Positions 1-13,507 of a stretch of DNA of 64,000 bases are shown here, piece by piece. The notes beneath the pieces are model-generated. The model was given only the letters and a program-made list of their open reading frames with translations. It had not been told where the DNA came from and did no database searches. How positions within the stretch are numbered: the first letter of the stretch is position 1; every line of letters begins with the position of its first letter. Source of the stretch: Microplitis mediator (Eukaryota > Arthropoda > Insecta > Hymenoptera > Braconidae); the NCBI RefSeq assembly GCF_029852145.1, contig NC_079979.1, forward strand, positions 19,975,901 through 20,039,900. The letters run 5' to 3'. A program made the position numbers and the translations under genes.

Positions 1-254
1 TAAAAAATATTTAATCTTACGTGTTCAGATAGTGTGTCACGGTATGAATAAACCAAGGATCAATGACGTAAGATTTTATACATCTGCGAAACACATGAGT
101 CATTGTAACATGGTGTATACGATTTTAAATATTCTATATATATTCATTTATGTATATATATACTAATAATTTTTTTTTTAATATGTATATCAATGAATCG
201 ATTGTTCTCTTAACTTTAAAATTTTTCACAGAAAAATTTCCCGAAAATTTGTAC

Positions 255-700
255 CCTTTCTCTTCCTGGGCTTGAACCCACGTCCTTCAAGTCAACGAAA
301 ATGCACAAGGATTTATAAAGACAGGGAGCCTAATTTCGGTGCGTTTTCGGTCAACTTTCGGCTTCTTCCTCTAATAAAATTCTACGATTTCGGCGAAATT
401 TAGCCTTTTTGGTGTATTTTTGGCCAAATATTTTCACCCGGTTCGGTATACGTTAGCTTGTGCATTTTCGTTGACTTGAAGGACGAGGGTTCGAGCCCGG
501 CTCCCTGCCTTTATAAATCCGGAATAATTTCTCATGCAAAAATTTCTCAGCAATAATTACTCAAATAAAAATTGATCTGTCACAAAAATTTCTCGCTATA
601 TATTATTTGCCTTGAAATTCTTCAAGAAAATATGCCTTGAGAAATTATTGCTGAGAAATTTTGTCGCAAGAAATTGTTACATGAGAAGAAAAAGACGGTC
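255..700. repeat. Two adjacent inverted-repeat blocks
   Basis: The segment at about 270-309 reappears as its reverse complement at about 448-500. The segment at 309-330 reappears reverse-complemented at 500-522. The two arms are not in simple mirror order, so this is a rearranged inverted repeat. The right copy contains GGGTTCGAGCCC, which resembles a tRNA B-box and could come from a SINE. A second imperfect palindrome occupies about 535-690, with ATTTCTCAGCAATAATT on the left and AATTATTGCTGAGAAATT on the right. A third partial copy of the first arm lies at about 975-1015. No open reading frame of note is present. Confidence 0.6.
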
Positions 701-1015
701 GCCCCGAAATTTTATTACTTTTAATAAATGACTGATAAATTGAGTCACCCAATTTTCAGTTTTTTAGACTTATCGGTCATTTTTTGGCCAAAGAAAAATT
801 TCATTATTATTTAGGCTATAAATTTTTTTACTCGGGGTAAACGTTTGAAAGCTTGATGGACCTAGATCACTCCGCTGTCCATCTTACAGCTTAAATAAAT
901 TAAACTATTTATTTTCTAAAAGAATATACTTCTCTGAATCTAAATTATTCAGAGAGATATCGGTCCGTCTCCTGGATTCGAACTTCAAGTCGACGAAGAT
1001 GCACAAGCGGAGACT

Positions 1016-4000
1016 AAAGAATTTTCATTTCTAAGTTTGCAAAGTCAATCACGAAAAGATTTATCGATATTAGTATACAAAGTACATAAATTTATAAATA
1101 AAAATTTCAAAGTAAAAACATAAACACAAACAATATAAAAGTTTTAGTCGTGATGAAGATCGTAATAATTAGATTACCGGTTAAATTTATCAAAGTTGTC
1201 TAAAACTTTACTGATGAGTTTTCTAATTCGCTATGGTAGAAATAGTTAGTCATAGTTGTAGTAGTTTGTACTCGTACTTTTAATCTTCTTAAAAAGTCAT
1301 TCGTGTATAAAAATGTTCATTTCATCGTTTGTGATTCTTTTAGCTCTTTCCCCCTCTCTCTATCTCTGTTTTACTCAACTCTCTTTATAATTCATTCATT
1401 TTATTTTTAATACACAATGTAATTTTTTAATCTCGTTTAATTTAAAACTTTTCCTTTTCCGGCGTAACTTTCAGTATTTTAATAATTGTTATATGCGAAA
1501 AAATTTAACAATTTTTTTTTATATAAAAGTTAAGAAAAAAGGGGTTACATATAAGTAAAATGAGTAGTGTGGAGGTAACATTACGGCAACATGAACTCAC
1601 TAAATTAGCGATGCGAAACAAATATGAATTAACACGACCTACAAACTGTGTAGTAGGAAAGGTGTCTAAACGTAACTAACGTGCTAACTCAACATACGGA
1701 CGATACAACCAAGTGCCAACCTTGATAATTATATCATCCGTCATACGAGCAAAAGGTATCACCCTCATAAATAATCAATTTTTTTTTAATTTTAATTACT
1801 CTGCGAAATTACCCTCATTTATATGTTTAGTCAGATTACGAGAAATTGGCTGACAATTGCTCGTCAATTGACGTCAAAAATTATTTGGTCAAATTTTTAT
1901 AAAATAATTTTATGGGCAAAATTAAGTTAGCGCGGGAATGGCCATTAAATTCAAAAAATGACCATTGATTCACTTTTGCCGGTCAATTGTCAGACAATTT
2001 CTCTGCCTTACGGCACTACTATGACGTGAAATATTGAAATATATTTTTCTGCCAGGTCCTTGTGTCCTAATTTTCTAATTTCAAAATTTAGTAAAAGCCA
2101 ATTCCTACTTTATTTCCAATTCGTCTCAGAAAAAAAATAGAAATAAATACTGGGGTTAAAAAAAAGTATTTTCAATTAAAAAAGACAATTTGAACTAAGA
2201 GAAGTTGGGAAGGCCGCAAAAGTTATCGTAGAGCGTAAAAATGCCGAAAAATTAAATTAAAAAATTTGGTAGTTTAATTACTGTTGAAAAATATGTTGAT
2301 CATGAGACAAAATTTTTATTTAGTTTAAAATGATGAATGTGATAAATGTGAGTTCAGTAACCTGATAGTAAAGTTCGTTTAAAAAAAATTAAATACGAGT
2401 TATTTAAATTTAAGAGTAGTTCTATCATTTTCCTCTGACTTTTTCATATTCAACGGAAGATTTTACGATGTCACCGAAGAGACTTTAACTGAAATCCGGT
2501 TGAAATGTCATATTTACTGTTATAACATTAAGATATTTGAATACATAAATATGTTTATGATAAAAAAATATCGTGGAAGTACAAGTCGAAAAAATGAAAT
2601 TATTTCTTGCAGATCATGAGTATCTGAGTCTTTTTTACTCAAGGTGGATTTTCAAAAGTTTTTCTCAGACAAAAACTCCAATCGTTAAATGAACTCTCGT
2701 TTTTTAATTTTTTTTCATATCAGATACCAATCGCTTTGTTAAAAAATATTAATTTGAATGAATACTAAAAAGTGAATTTTCAGTTCGTCTGAACCAAAAC
2801 TTCGTTTTATTTTTCTGTATACCGAGCAAAAGGATCTAATTTCAAATTTCATCAGTAAATTACTTGGTAGAGTTAAAACTTGACGGAACAAAAATAAAAC
2901 TGGAACTTTCTGAACAATAATTCTGTGGTTCGATGCCAAAAAAAATTTCTACCAAGTAAATTCTCAGGTTAGAATTGCATATTTACCTCCCGAAGCATAT
3001 TGGGATCTACTTTAATTTGCTTCAGTAAATAAATAATTACATTCACAAGTCAGTACAAATATTACGAGGATGGTGAAATAGCAAGTTATGTAATAGTCGA
3101 CAATTTGCAGGAAAAAAAAATTGATTATAAATTTTTATAGGTATAAAATAACAGGCTGGAGCAAATAACAGTGGCGTGTTGTGTACTACGAACGTGTTGT
3201 AAGATCCTTGAAAATTATTCAATGAATAAAAAAAAACGTTTTGCTTTCCGATAATATCATTTTAGCCGTAATGCCACTTTTAAATATTCAGATATAAATC
3301 TAACAAGACCGAAAAATCAATGACCTGGTTTACTTTTTAAAATAAATTTCAAATTTTTAAATTTCCCGCGATTTTTAATTTTTTTAGTTTTAGCCACGTG
3401 CACTAACTATTTAATTTTTTCCACCCCCTCCACCCTCCCATTGTTCTCCAAGGAATCCTAGAGTTTTCGGGTCCTCCCAAATTATCAATCCACTTTTTAA
3501 TTCCCATGACATTTAATATTTATCTAAAATATTTGAATCTACAAATCAGATGATTGGCTACAAAAAAATAATGATCCTGAAGTTAGCAGACAATTAAAAT
3601 TTTTTGGATTTTTTTTCAACAAATCAATTACAAAAAAACAATAACTAAAAATATTCACATGTAGAAAATTAAAAAAACTACAGGTGCAAATTTTCCGAAT
3701 ATTTTTTTTTTCATAATTTATTGCTTAAAAAAAAATCAAAAAATTATTAGACATCGGCTAACTTCAGTATCATAAAAAAAAAATAATTGTAATTCGAAAT
3801 AACTAAATGATAAAAACTGTAGCATTGAATGTCAAGTTCAATATAATTTATCATGAAAGTTTATAGCAATCGCTAAATAAGTAAATCCGAAGTAAAGGAA
3901 GCAAAAAGACTGGTCGACCTCGTGTTCCCTTCTTTGTACCGTTTCAGAGCCACACTATATATAAATTTCCAACAATCCCATGGTACCCAGCCAGCAGTAC

Positions 4001-4690
4001 CAGTCTTGGTCTTGACTGAACATAATCTTCTCTCCTCTTTCTACCATCCGCGGTTCTTCTCGTCCCGAGCCCGACCAATCGGATTCAAAGGACGGCAACA
4101 GGATCCCTCTCAACATTTTCACTCTACTCACTAATGTTATGTTAAGATACTCCACCACCTGAACCTAAACCGTACAACCATCGGCATCGCATACCAACAC
4201 TCATACAATCCAGCCAACCATCCGACCCAAGGATACCGAGTCGAGGATCCTGCTTAGCTGTCTATAGTAGGACTCTGCCTCCTCATGCCCCTCATACCTT
4301 ATACTCTTATACGTCTTATACTTAATATCTTATACATCTTATACCTAACAACCCGACATAACCACATGTACTTATTTTATTCCAAACTCCAAAACTAAGA
4401 CTGTAAACTCAACACTGCTATTTCTTATACCACTCACATATTTATATATTTATGAACTTGAAAAAAATTTTTTTAATTTTCAATTTAATGATCTAAAAAA
4501 TGTGCACATCATTTTTTTTTTAATTAATAACCAAAAAAAAGTATTTTACTACTCCATTAAATTGAAAAAAAAATCCTGACCTTGATAAAATATCAAGACA
4601 TGACAGATGTTTTAAAAAAAATATATGACGTGTAAATTCATAAAAAAAAAAAAAAAATATAAATAAAAACAGGAAAAAGTAAAAAAAAAT
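1016..4690. other. AT-rich non-coding stretch
   Basis: No reading frame here has protein-like composition on either strand. The only recognisable structure is the palindromic element at 3571-3773, listed separately. The somewhat GC-richer part at 3900-4260 shows no family I recognise. Confidence 0.5.
3571..3773. mobile_element. Palindromic MITE, family F1
   Basis: The 203-bp element starts ATGATCCTGAAGTTAGCAGAC and ends with the inverted form CGGCTAACTTCAGTATCAT. The flanks AAAAAAATA and AAAAAAAAA match at 8 of 9 positions and fit a target-site duplication. Length, termini and interior (an oligo-T run, then a TGCAC-like stretch and an oligo-A/T spacer) match the other F1 copies in this window. 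Confidence 0.75.
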
Positions 4691-4710
4691 ATTGAACACT
4701 TACAGCCGTA

Positions 4711-5172
4711 CAAGGCGTTGAGTCTTCAGACGCCAGCGAGCGCGTGGCTTTTTAAATTGAATTTAAAAAAAAAAAATAATTAATCCAATGCACAATATTT
4801 AATATGGGTAAATAAATACTAATCACACACTATCACATTGTTTATATTCACAAAACACTTGTCACTGCACTAAATAAAATTTTTTTTTCGTAAACACAAT
4901 GGCGGGTTCCCGCGAAAAAAAAAAAACACGATTTAATTTTTATTTGCGTTAATTTGGCGGATTTATTTATTTATTAGGCTGAGTAATTTAAATGAATAAT
5001 TAATTATCGAAATCCAGTGTACAAAGTATATAAATTGTATGAGATACAATATGTCGAATAAATACAACCAGCACGCGGTACTGGCTCCGGCAAACTGACT
5101 CACGCGCGACAATAGACCCTCGGTAAGCGACAGCTGCGCCCTGCGCGGCAAATTTTGAAATCCCCGCGACAT
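4711..5172 (-). other. Possible first exon(s) of a minus-strand gene
   Basis: On the minus strand an ATG at 5172 in the context TAAAATGTCGC opens a 23-codon frame (begins MSRGFQNLPRRAQ) that reaches a strong donor, CGCGC|GTGAGT, near 5103. A second GC-richer block, bounded by an AAAAAG acceptor and a GGCT|GTAAGT donor, lies at about 4689-4741. Joined, they would read on without a stop, but no further exon is visible down to position 1. The remainder would have to lie outside the window behind a long intron. The sequence could equally be 5' UTR or promoter DNA. I do not recognise the peptide. Confidence 0.25.
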
Positions 5173-5175
5173 TTT

Positions 5176-8100
5176 AACCTCCTCTTAATGTCTTTATCGT
5201 TCGTATTTTATCTCATTTATTATTTTATTTATTAACCTAACGTACTACTCATCAATTGTACTTATTTTATTATATCGTTATAAAAATTTTATCTTTCAAC
5301 AAGAAGTTAAAATAATAATTATTATTATTATTTATTTTTTAATTCCCAGAAACTTAATTCCTTCTTATTAATTTTTATTATCAAATAATATTTTAAGACC
5401 GACTATATCAATTGACATTAATCTTTTATTTTGTACTGTCATGTAATTTAATATTAAGATCACAATTACGATTAAAAAAAATAATTTAAATTAAAATAGT
5501 CAACAAAAAAATATAATTTAAATATTTTTTAAAAAATTACCAGAGCTCCGTTTTACCTCGTGGTAAATTTTAACATTAACAGTTTTATCTCTGCAATTAT
5601 TCGTACAGAAGCTCAATGTACCGTAAGATGATCGATATTTAAATAAAATGGGTATAAGTTTAACAACTAAGTACTTGTCGAAAGTAGTCGCATACTTAAA
5701 GTAGGAATCAATTGAATACAAATTAACCTTGTTATAGAATATGTAATATAATTCATAAAGTTCGACTCTATAGATAGAAACTAGAGCCAGAGACAGATAT
5801 ACAGGCAGTCTTAGTCTAGTCATTCGTACATTTATATCACAGATATATATATATGTATGGAGTTTTATATGTCTGCACAATTTCCGACTCCCGCATGAAC
5901 TCTCGTGACCCGTGTGTGACATCCAAAGAAGGGTCTCTACTCTACATCTTTCCATTTATATTATGCCAAGTACTCTGACAATAAATTGTATTGAATTCCC
6001 GCGCACTACTCCCCCACTCGTGCGTTACTTACTACACTTTTTATGTCATCCGACAAATATGACTCGAGCGAAGATGATACTCCATAAAGATATCCTACAT
6101 ATTTATATATTTATCAAACTTTAGACGAAAAATATTTCGTGAAACACTAGAAGAATTTCATTTCAAAATTTATTAGAAATAATCAAATATATATTCATGA
6201 TAAATTTTAAATTTAATTTTTTTTCCAACCAATAAATATTATAATTTATTTAGTATTTTAATTTAAATTAAATTTCGAGGTGGATATTACAAAATAAATT
6301 TGCTAATAGATGGACGATAATAAGCGACACAAGTCAAAGGCCAATGGAATATATATTATGTATATCTAATGTATATTTAAGTGTAAGTGTGTTGTGGATG
6401 TTATTCATTTGAAAGGGAGTAGATAACATCGACTAATTTTGATTAAATTACGGACTGTGGACAAACGTTACACGCGGATGTTGATTTACACTGAGATCGT
6501 CTCACATTCGTCGGATCGTTAAACAACCAAAGTGAATATTAATGAACCATTCCTCGTGTCACATAATTCAACAGAGATTTCACTATCCCTTTTATATAAT
6601 TTGCACTTCTATTCAGTATACACCCTTTCTTACTCTGCCCCTTTATCGCTATTATTAAATCTGTACCGGGGGAATTATTTAATAGTCAAAAAAAAAAATT
6701 CTATATATAAATTGATTTTTATATTTTAAAATTAAATATTCATATTGAGAAATATAATTATAGAGACTTTGTACTGAATTATCAATCATTTTTCTATCAA
6801 AACCGTATTCTTGGCATTCACAATTAAAGATTCAATCCTTGAGCTTAAATATTTTACTGAATGTTCATTTCAAGACATATTTGATTTAATTTTAAAATAT
6901 TGCGACCTTGATATTTATTTTTAAAAACAAATTACTCGGGTATCAGATGAAAATTTACGATCAATGAAATCGACAATTTTTATTGACTGATCGTATTGTC
7001 TTCCGAAAAAAAATTAAGACGATTTAGACTTAACTTTTAATTAAAAAAATTATTCCTAAAATCATTCATCTTCGGTGGTTAATTACAGAAGTTTGGTAGC
7101 AAAAAAATTTTAATTACACAAAGAGAAGGTTTAACGTAAGAGGATCTATTTTCTATGACATGTTGGTAGTCTTATTATAATTAGTTACAAAAAGGTATGC
7201 AAAGTTACTCACCAACTAGTTTCGAAAGAATTAAAAAAAAAAATTATTATTTTTTTTTAATTAAATAAATTTTTTATTTAAACGTCATGTCGGCCGTCAA
7301 ATATAAGCTTATAAATGGACTAAGAATTGTTTCTCAAAATATTGTATTATGAATTCACGAGAATAAGCTAAAAAATTTATGAATTTTTTTACAGCAGTAA
7401 ATATTCATATACCAAAATGTTAAAATTTATGAGATTCACATAAAAAATACTTGGATTATATTAACTCACGTTTCACATTTTTTTTTCGTGAGTTTAAAAA
7501 AATACCGGCGTGCGGATTCGAACCGCCAACTTCGCGTTTAATATCGCGCGCCGAATTGATAAAAAATCGTACATGTATATTAACTTTATTGTGCAGTATA
7601 TAATATTGAATTTAAAATATGACAATATGTTAAATCACGTAATAAAGTATATGTATTACTTGCGTCTTCATTTTACATTAAATTTATATGTATATATATA
7701 TCTTTAACGTTTCTCAACGTCTCAATCTCAGTGTCACCTTTTGACTTTACCAGAGATCCAACTGCACAGTTGCTCGGTCTAAGATAAATGTGAAACCTGT
7801 AAGACCACGAAAATCTATGCGCGCAAACAGAACCGCCTTGGAACCCAAAACCCAGACAAAGACAAAGACAAAGACAAAGAGGAAGACAAAGAAAAAAAGG
7901 ACAGATGATAATAAGAAAAATCAAAAGTCGAAGTAAGAAGAAAAGTCATGGCTAAAGAGAATAGAAATAAAAATAAGGATACGTATTTTCTTTTTATAAA
8001 TTTTTTTATTCCTCATCCTGCTCCTTCCATCCCGACTTTTCTCTTATTCTCTCACCCGGTACGACATAGTAGACGTTCCCGTTGTAACTTTTGCGGCAAG

Positions 8101-10871
8101 TTCGGTGAAATCTCCCGAGCGAAACCAATTCCACGGTTTCACGCTCTCCATTTCTATCTTACTTGCCTATTTTACCACACTTATATATATATATATGTAT
8201 AACTAAACGAATGCATCTAGTATACATTTAGTAGATTATTCTAAAAAGTAACTTAATGTGTTATATACATAGATTTCTTCTCATCTACTTACATAAAATA
8301 CTAGACTGTATATATTTCGCCACATTTAACCCACACAAAAGGAATAAAATATAATAATAATATACGGACTATAAAAAAGATATGATTAAACCATTTTGAT
8401 GATTCAGTATCTCTTTTATACTTAAAAACTTGATTTATTGTATATATAAAGTCTTTATAATCTCTTCTTAACTTTTTTATATTATTTAACCCACTGGGGA
8501 ATTATTCAATGGCCTGATGAAAAGACGGAATATTCTTTTCATAAAAGAAAAGTAGATTAAATAATTACCGTTAATTATAATTAACTAATGTAATTAAGAT
8601 TTTATACTGTTATTATTATTTTTTTTATCATTTTTTATAATTATTATTTATATTTTGTTTTTTTTTTCGATTTTCATTATGCGCCGAAGTGAATCTATCG
8701 ATCTTTATTTTATTTAACAATTTTTATATATAGATAGGATATATATATATATATATATAATAATAACAATGATATTTATTATTCGGTAGTACTCTTATCT
8801 AAAAGTTTGAGCACCTTTCATTAATTAAACGTTAATGATCAAAAAGTATGAGGCAAAAACTTATATTGGAATTTTCAATGGGATGTAGCTTTTATTATAA
8901 AATTTATTCTTATATATATTTATATGAATAACTTAGAATTTTAGTTCATTAAAAAAATCGCATGAGCAATTTTAATCCACTTGTTATTTAACTGCTATCA
9001 TTATTTAATAAATTAAATACAGTCATTTATTTAGAATGAATCATTAAAATTTTTGGACAATTGTCTCAGAGAAATAATTATAAAATTTAGTAAAATATAT
9101 TTTATGGGCATGAATTTAATTAAACTAATTTATTAAAATGAGATAAAAATTAATTTTTCACAATTTTCTATTGTCTTTTTGAATTGAATAGACGAAATTA
9201 TTATTATTGCCATTAAAACTTGAGACGAGACAGCAGCAGCGATGGCTTAATATATAAATTCGACAATAGCGTGATTGGTACGAGAATACGAGAAACTTTA
9301 ATTTTCGGCAGTCAATGCAAGTGCATTGAAACTAAAGTTTTATACGTTATATATATACATATATAAAAGCGACGAGACAATGAAAAAAAAAACTTGCAAA
9401 CAACTTGAAAAATTTATATCATTTTTTCCATTTTTTTTACTCACTCACAAGGCAATTGTCAAGAGCACTTGAGAAATATCACAAAATATATAGATATATT
9501 TTTTAAATAAAACATAACAATTATTTTTAATTCATATTTTTTTTATTACATATAAATTTATTCCAACAGAACTCCGTAATTTTTTTACTCCAACTCCAAA
9601 GACGGATTTAATTTTTATTAAAAATTAACACCGAAGTAATTCACGATTTTTTACCCATCGCGGGAACTTATAAAAATAAAATAACTTTTAATTTCTGACG
9701 TTTAATTAAAAAAATTTCAAACATTCTCTTTATCTCTCCCGTAAAATTTTTTCAATGCATTTGACGTTAATGCCTATAAATTTTAATATAAATGAGTTAT
9801 CTCGGCATATTATTTATCGATTATTGACTAATTACTTATAAATATACTATTTTCTAATTAAAAATCCTTATATAATAATAAATTGCCTTTTCATTTATTT
9901 ATTAAAATGAAATATTAAAAACTAATATCTTCCGTAACAAAAAAAAAGAAAAATTATCAGCAAATAATTAACGTGAATGTCAATAAATTTTCTGTCTACG
10001 TGATAGCATTTAATCTTGCTCGTGTGCACTGTTAAACAATGTTAGAAAAGTATTATTAAAGTTATTTAAACTCTTGGAGTAGTACAATCGAGAAGTGCAG
10101 TACTCGCAAACAAAGCAAACTAATATAAAACAAAATTACAATTTGAACATCTTTACATCTCGTAACCAGTCGGCAGGGTGACAGGAAAATAAATTAGAAA
10201 CCGTTTAATGAAAAGCTTCTGTTCGTACGTGAAAACTATCCTTGGCTATTTTTTTAACTTGTCGTACTTCACTTGCAACACGCGTGACAATGCAACGCAC
10301 GACTAAATATACAACAAAAAAAAAATACAATTAAAAATTAATTAATTAAATTTTTGTTTTATTTTTTTTTTCAAATATTTATTTTGCTACCAAATAATTA
10401 CAATATTTTTGGTTTTATGATGGAACATCAGGTTGCTCGTGAAAGCCGAATAGGCAAACTATGTTACGGAATGTAAACTAATTATATCAAGAATGTAACA
10501 AGTACAGACTAACAAACATATTAGCCCTGGAATTAATTTACTTTACTTAACATATTAAGTGTTTTAAAACAAAACTCTTTTATTAATATTATTTATTCAA
10601 ATTAAAATAATAATTAAATAATACACGCTGAGAGTAAATAGAAGCGCGGATAAATTAAATGACAACACCGAGAAAATTCATTATATTTTTTATGATATTA
10701 ATAAGCTAGATGTTTTTTTTATTTTATTTGAAGAAGATAAACATGTTTTTTACGAGTAATTTTTATTTTTAAAAAGTATTCAGTCTAGAATTGTCTCAAA
10801 TTTCGAATTTCAAGATTTTGAACTTTTTGATGGAAACCAAAACCATTTTGATGGAAATTAAGTAAAAAACT
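5176..10871. other. AT-rich non-coding stretch
   Basis: No coding region is supported on either strand. Simple repeats are present: (AAAGAC)n near 7852-7885 and (TA)n near 8740-8761. A tRNA-like B-box motif lies near 7505-7560 and is listed separately. The rest is low-complexity AT DNA and could be intergenic, or intron of a neighbouring gene outside the window. Confidence 0.5.
7503..7562 (-). repeat. tRNA-like 3' half, probably SINE-derived
   Basis: Read on the minus strand this stretch contains CGCGAAGTTGGCGGTTCGAATCC followed by GCACGCCGG. The TTCGAAT loop is flanked by GGCGG and CCGCA, which pair at four of five T-stem positions. An upstream CGCG...CGCG pair resembles an anticodon arm. 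No matching 5' acceptor strand or D-arm is visible, so this is not a complete tRNA gene. A truncated tRNA-derived SINE or tRNA pseudogene is the most likely reading. Confidence 0.35.
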
Positions 10872-11707
10872 CCCGGGTCAAAAATAAAACTTGATTCAGG
10901 CTCGCTTCGCCTTATTTTCTTTTGAAGTTATCGATTTGCCGACGATTTTTTGATAAGTTCTCGACTTTTTCGACTTAAATTTAATTTTTTTAAACTTTTT
11001 GAACTTTTTTCATCTTAGTTTCAACTTATTCGTCTTTACTTTGACGATAGTCATTCACATTACTTTTGATTTGCTAAACCAAATCGAAAAAAAGTCATTT
11101 ATTCGCCTTACTTTCGCCTTAATATATCAAAATTATTCCACCTTAGTTCTGATTTTTTCGACTTATAATTTAAGTCGAATAAGTCTACATCAAGTCAGTT
11201 TCGACTTGATTTAGACTTTTTCGCCTTACATTTTAAGTCGAATAAGTCTAAACCAAGTCAATTTCGACTTGATCTTGACTTTTTTGTCTTAAAATTTAAG
11301 TCGAATAAGTCTAAACCAAGTAAATTTCGACTTGATTTTAACTTTTTCGTCTTAAATCGTGACTAAGTAAGCCAGTTAAGTCTAAACCAAGTCAATTTCG
11401 ACTTGATCTTGACTTTTTCGTCTTAAAACTTAAGTTGAATAAGTCTAAACCAAGTCGATTTCGACTTGATCTTGACTTTTTCGTCTTAAAATTTAAGTCG
11501 AATAAGTCTAAACCAAGTCAATTTCGACTTGATTTAAACTTTTTCGTCTTAAATCGTGACTAAGTAAGCCAGTTAAGTCTAAACCAAGGCGAAAACTTAC
11601 TATATTTCATACCTCCGTAAAAAAAAGTCGAGTTTGTCTTGTGAAAAACGGCTCCAAATTTCGACTTGGTAAACCAAGTCTAAATCAAGTTTTATTTTTG
11701 ACCCGGG
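10872..11707. mobile_element. Terminal-inverted-repeat element with internal minisatellite
   Basis: The element begins CCCGGGTCAAAAATAAAAC and ends with the inverted form GTTTTATTTTTGACCCGGG, giving an 836-bp unit. Its interior holds a tandem repeat at about 11165-11595. I see no coding capacity for a transposase, so it is non-autonomous. No clear target-site duplication is visible at its edges. Confidence 0.7.
11165..11595. repeat. Minisatellite, about 63-bp unit, about 7 copies
   Basis: Successive units share AATAAGTCTAAACCAAGTC, ATTTCGACTTGAT and ACTTTTTCGTCTTAAA. Two units end in a variant tail (TCGTGACTAAGTAAGCCAGTT) instead of the usual AATTTAAGTCG, which gives a higher-order pattern. 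The array lies wholly inside the inverted-repeat element 10872-11707. Confidence 0.75.
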
Positions 11708-13507
11708 CTTAAAAATTTATTTAAATTAAAAAAAAGCAGATTTACTGTTTAAAAATAAATATATGTCAACTTCCCACACATGAACTTACAGAATCTAGAT
11801 AAAAGATCATAGACGCATATGTTAATAGAACAAATATCATGAAACGTCATATCTTCCATCTCAATGGGCATATCACTCATATCTCTCAACAATAATAAGA
11901 GATTAATCTCAGAAAAGTTGTAACCAAGTGTCCAATGTGTGTCTAGACATGTATGAGCTCTTGATGAAAGCGTGCGTGGATTTCAGCACATGCACATGTT
12001 TTTTTATCTCAGCCCTTTTTTATTATTTTTTGCCTAGCCGTATAAAAAGCAGCCTACGATGACTAACATCCAGAGACGGTGACTCGTAAGTCATTACTCT
12101 TTACTCCATTTCATTTTCTTACATTTCTTTTTTACGTGTATATGTACAGTATATATTTAGTACTATCTTCCACATTATATGCTATATTTCCAGTACTGTT
12201 TGATTACGCCCGACTGGCCCGCGGGTCCAATGTTTAATTTCTTTTCTTGCCTCCCGGGCGAACGAACCGCTAAGCCGGCATTACTGTGTTCTGCTTTTGT
12301 TGTTAACGCAACAAAAAAAATAAAGCTCCAATACAAATTCAAAATTTTTTACACAACTTATATATATATACATAGAGAAATAAATAAATATTAAAAATTT
12401 AAACAGCGAGTAAGCTTGGGCTTTAGACCGTAGACTCTAGTCAGGTATTTATCAAACGTACTTGCAATCTTAACAACTGAAAAGTGGCTTTGTGGTACAT
12501 CTCTTGCATTTACTATTATTATTATTTTCATTGTTTTTTTTCCTATAGCCTACGGTGCATGTCTTATATATTTTTCTATGTTTAAAACGATAGTTTATGC
12601 ATAACATGAAAGTTTTTCAATAGCCCCACGGTAAATCCTTTGTGTACTTCAATCCAGAATTAACAATTTCTTTTTAATTCCGCGGCTTTTTTTCTTTAAT
12701 TTTAAAATATAACAGCTTTTAATAATCAAAGGGATACCATTTCTTTTGTACTTATCTCTATTAAAATAATAAGAAAAAAATTTATTATTTAATTAACTTA
12801 TTTTTTTAAAATTAACATAGAATTTAATTTTTAAGAAAAGTCGTTTCATATTTTGATAAATTTTTTACTTCTTAAATAAACTCCTGATTTATTCAATGGA
12901 AGAAATAATTTTTGCTACTAAAGTTCAAAAATTTTTTCAAAAATTAATCGCACTAATTTTTGAGAAAATTCACAATTTCATTGAGTTTAATTTTTAGTAT
13001 TGGATTTTTTTACTATCTAAGCATTAAATTGAATGTTTATTTAACAATGTTTGATATCAATGAATATTTTTTTATCAGGCATGATCGGAGTAAAAGAAAA
13101 TGGTTGTATCTACCAATGGAAAAAGTGATATCTTCCTAACAAACCAGACGGTGAATGCCATTCAAGATAAAATAAAAAATATATTTATATTTGTAGACAA
13201 TATTGACAAACATAAACCATAAAAAATAACCCAATTTACAAGCAGTTTTGTTTATAATAAATAATAATAAAAATAAAATAACCAACTTCTAAAAAAAATT
13301 GTTTTCGTTTCTAATAAAAAGACAGTTTTTTAAAATAGTTATGACGTTATACAAAATAATAAACATAAAACTATATTTTTATCCACGTACACATTTTTAA
13401 ATAGTGAAAAAAAAATAACCATACTTCAAAGTTTTAATCTAAAAAAAAATTTGAACAGAACTGTATAATTGAAATTGTTATCATTATTGTTTTCCAAAAA
13501 AAATAAA
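11708..13507. other. Non-coding stretch upstream of TMEM129
   Basis: No coding region is supported. The DNA is AT-rich with short oligo-A/T runs. The TMEM129 promoter and any 5' UTR must lie in its last few hundred bases, but I see no clear core promoter motif. Confidence 0.4.

Noticed and set aside
5518..5955. 145-codon minus-strand frame
   Set aside because: Composition is typical of random AT-rich DNA, with no motif, no splice context and no neighbour.
9290..9345. Possible miRNA-like hairpin with paired AAACTTTA/TAAAGTTT and TCAATGCA/TGCATTGA
   Set aside because: The stem is interrupted by a large asymmetric internal loop, unlike a miRNA precursor.
13469..13507. Upstream in-frame start for TMEM129
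   Set aside because: It starts at a non-ATG codon and adds Leu/Lys residues not seen in the family.
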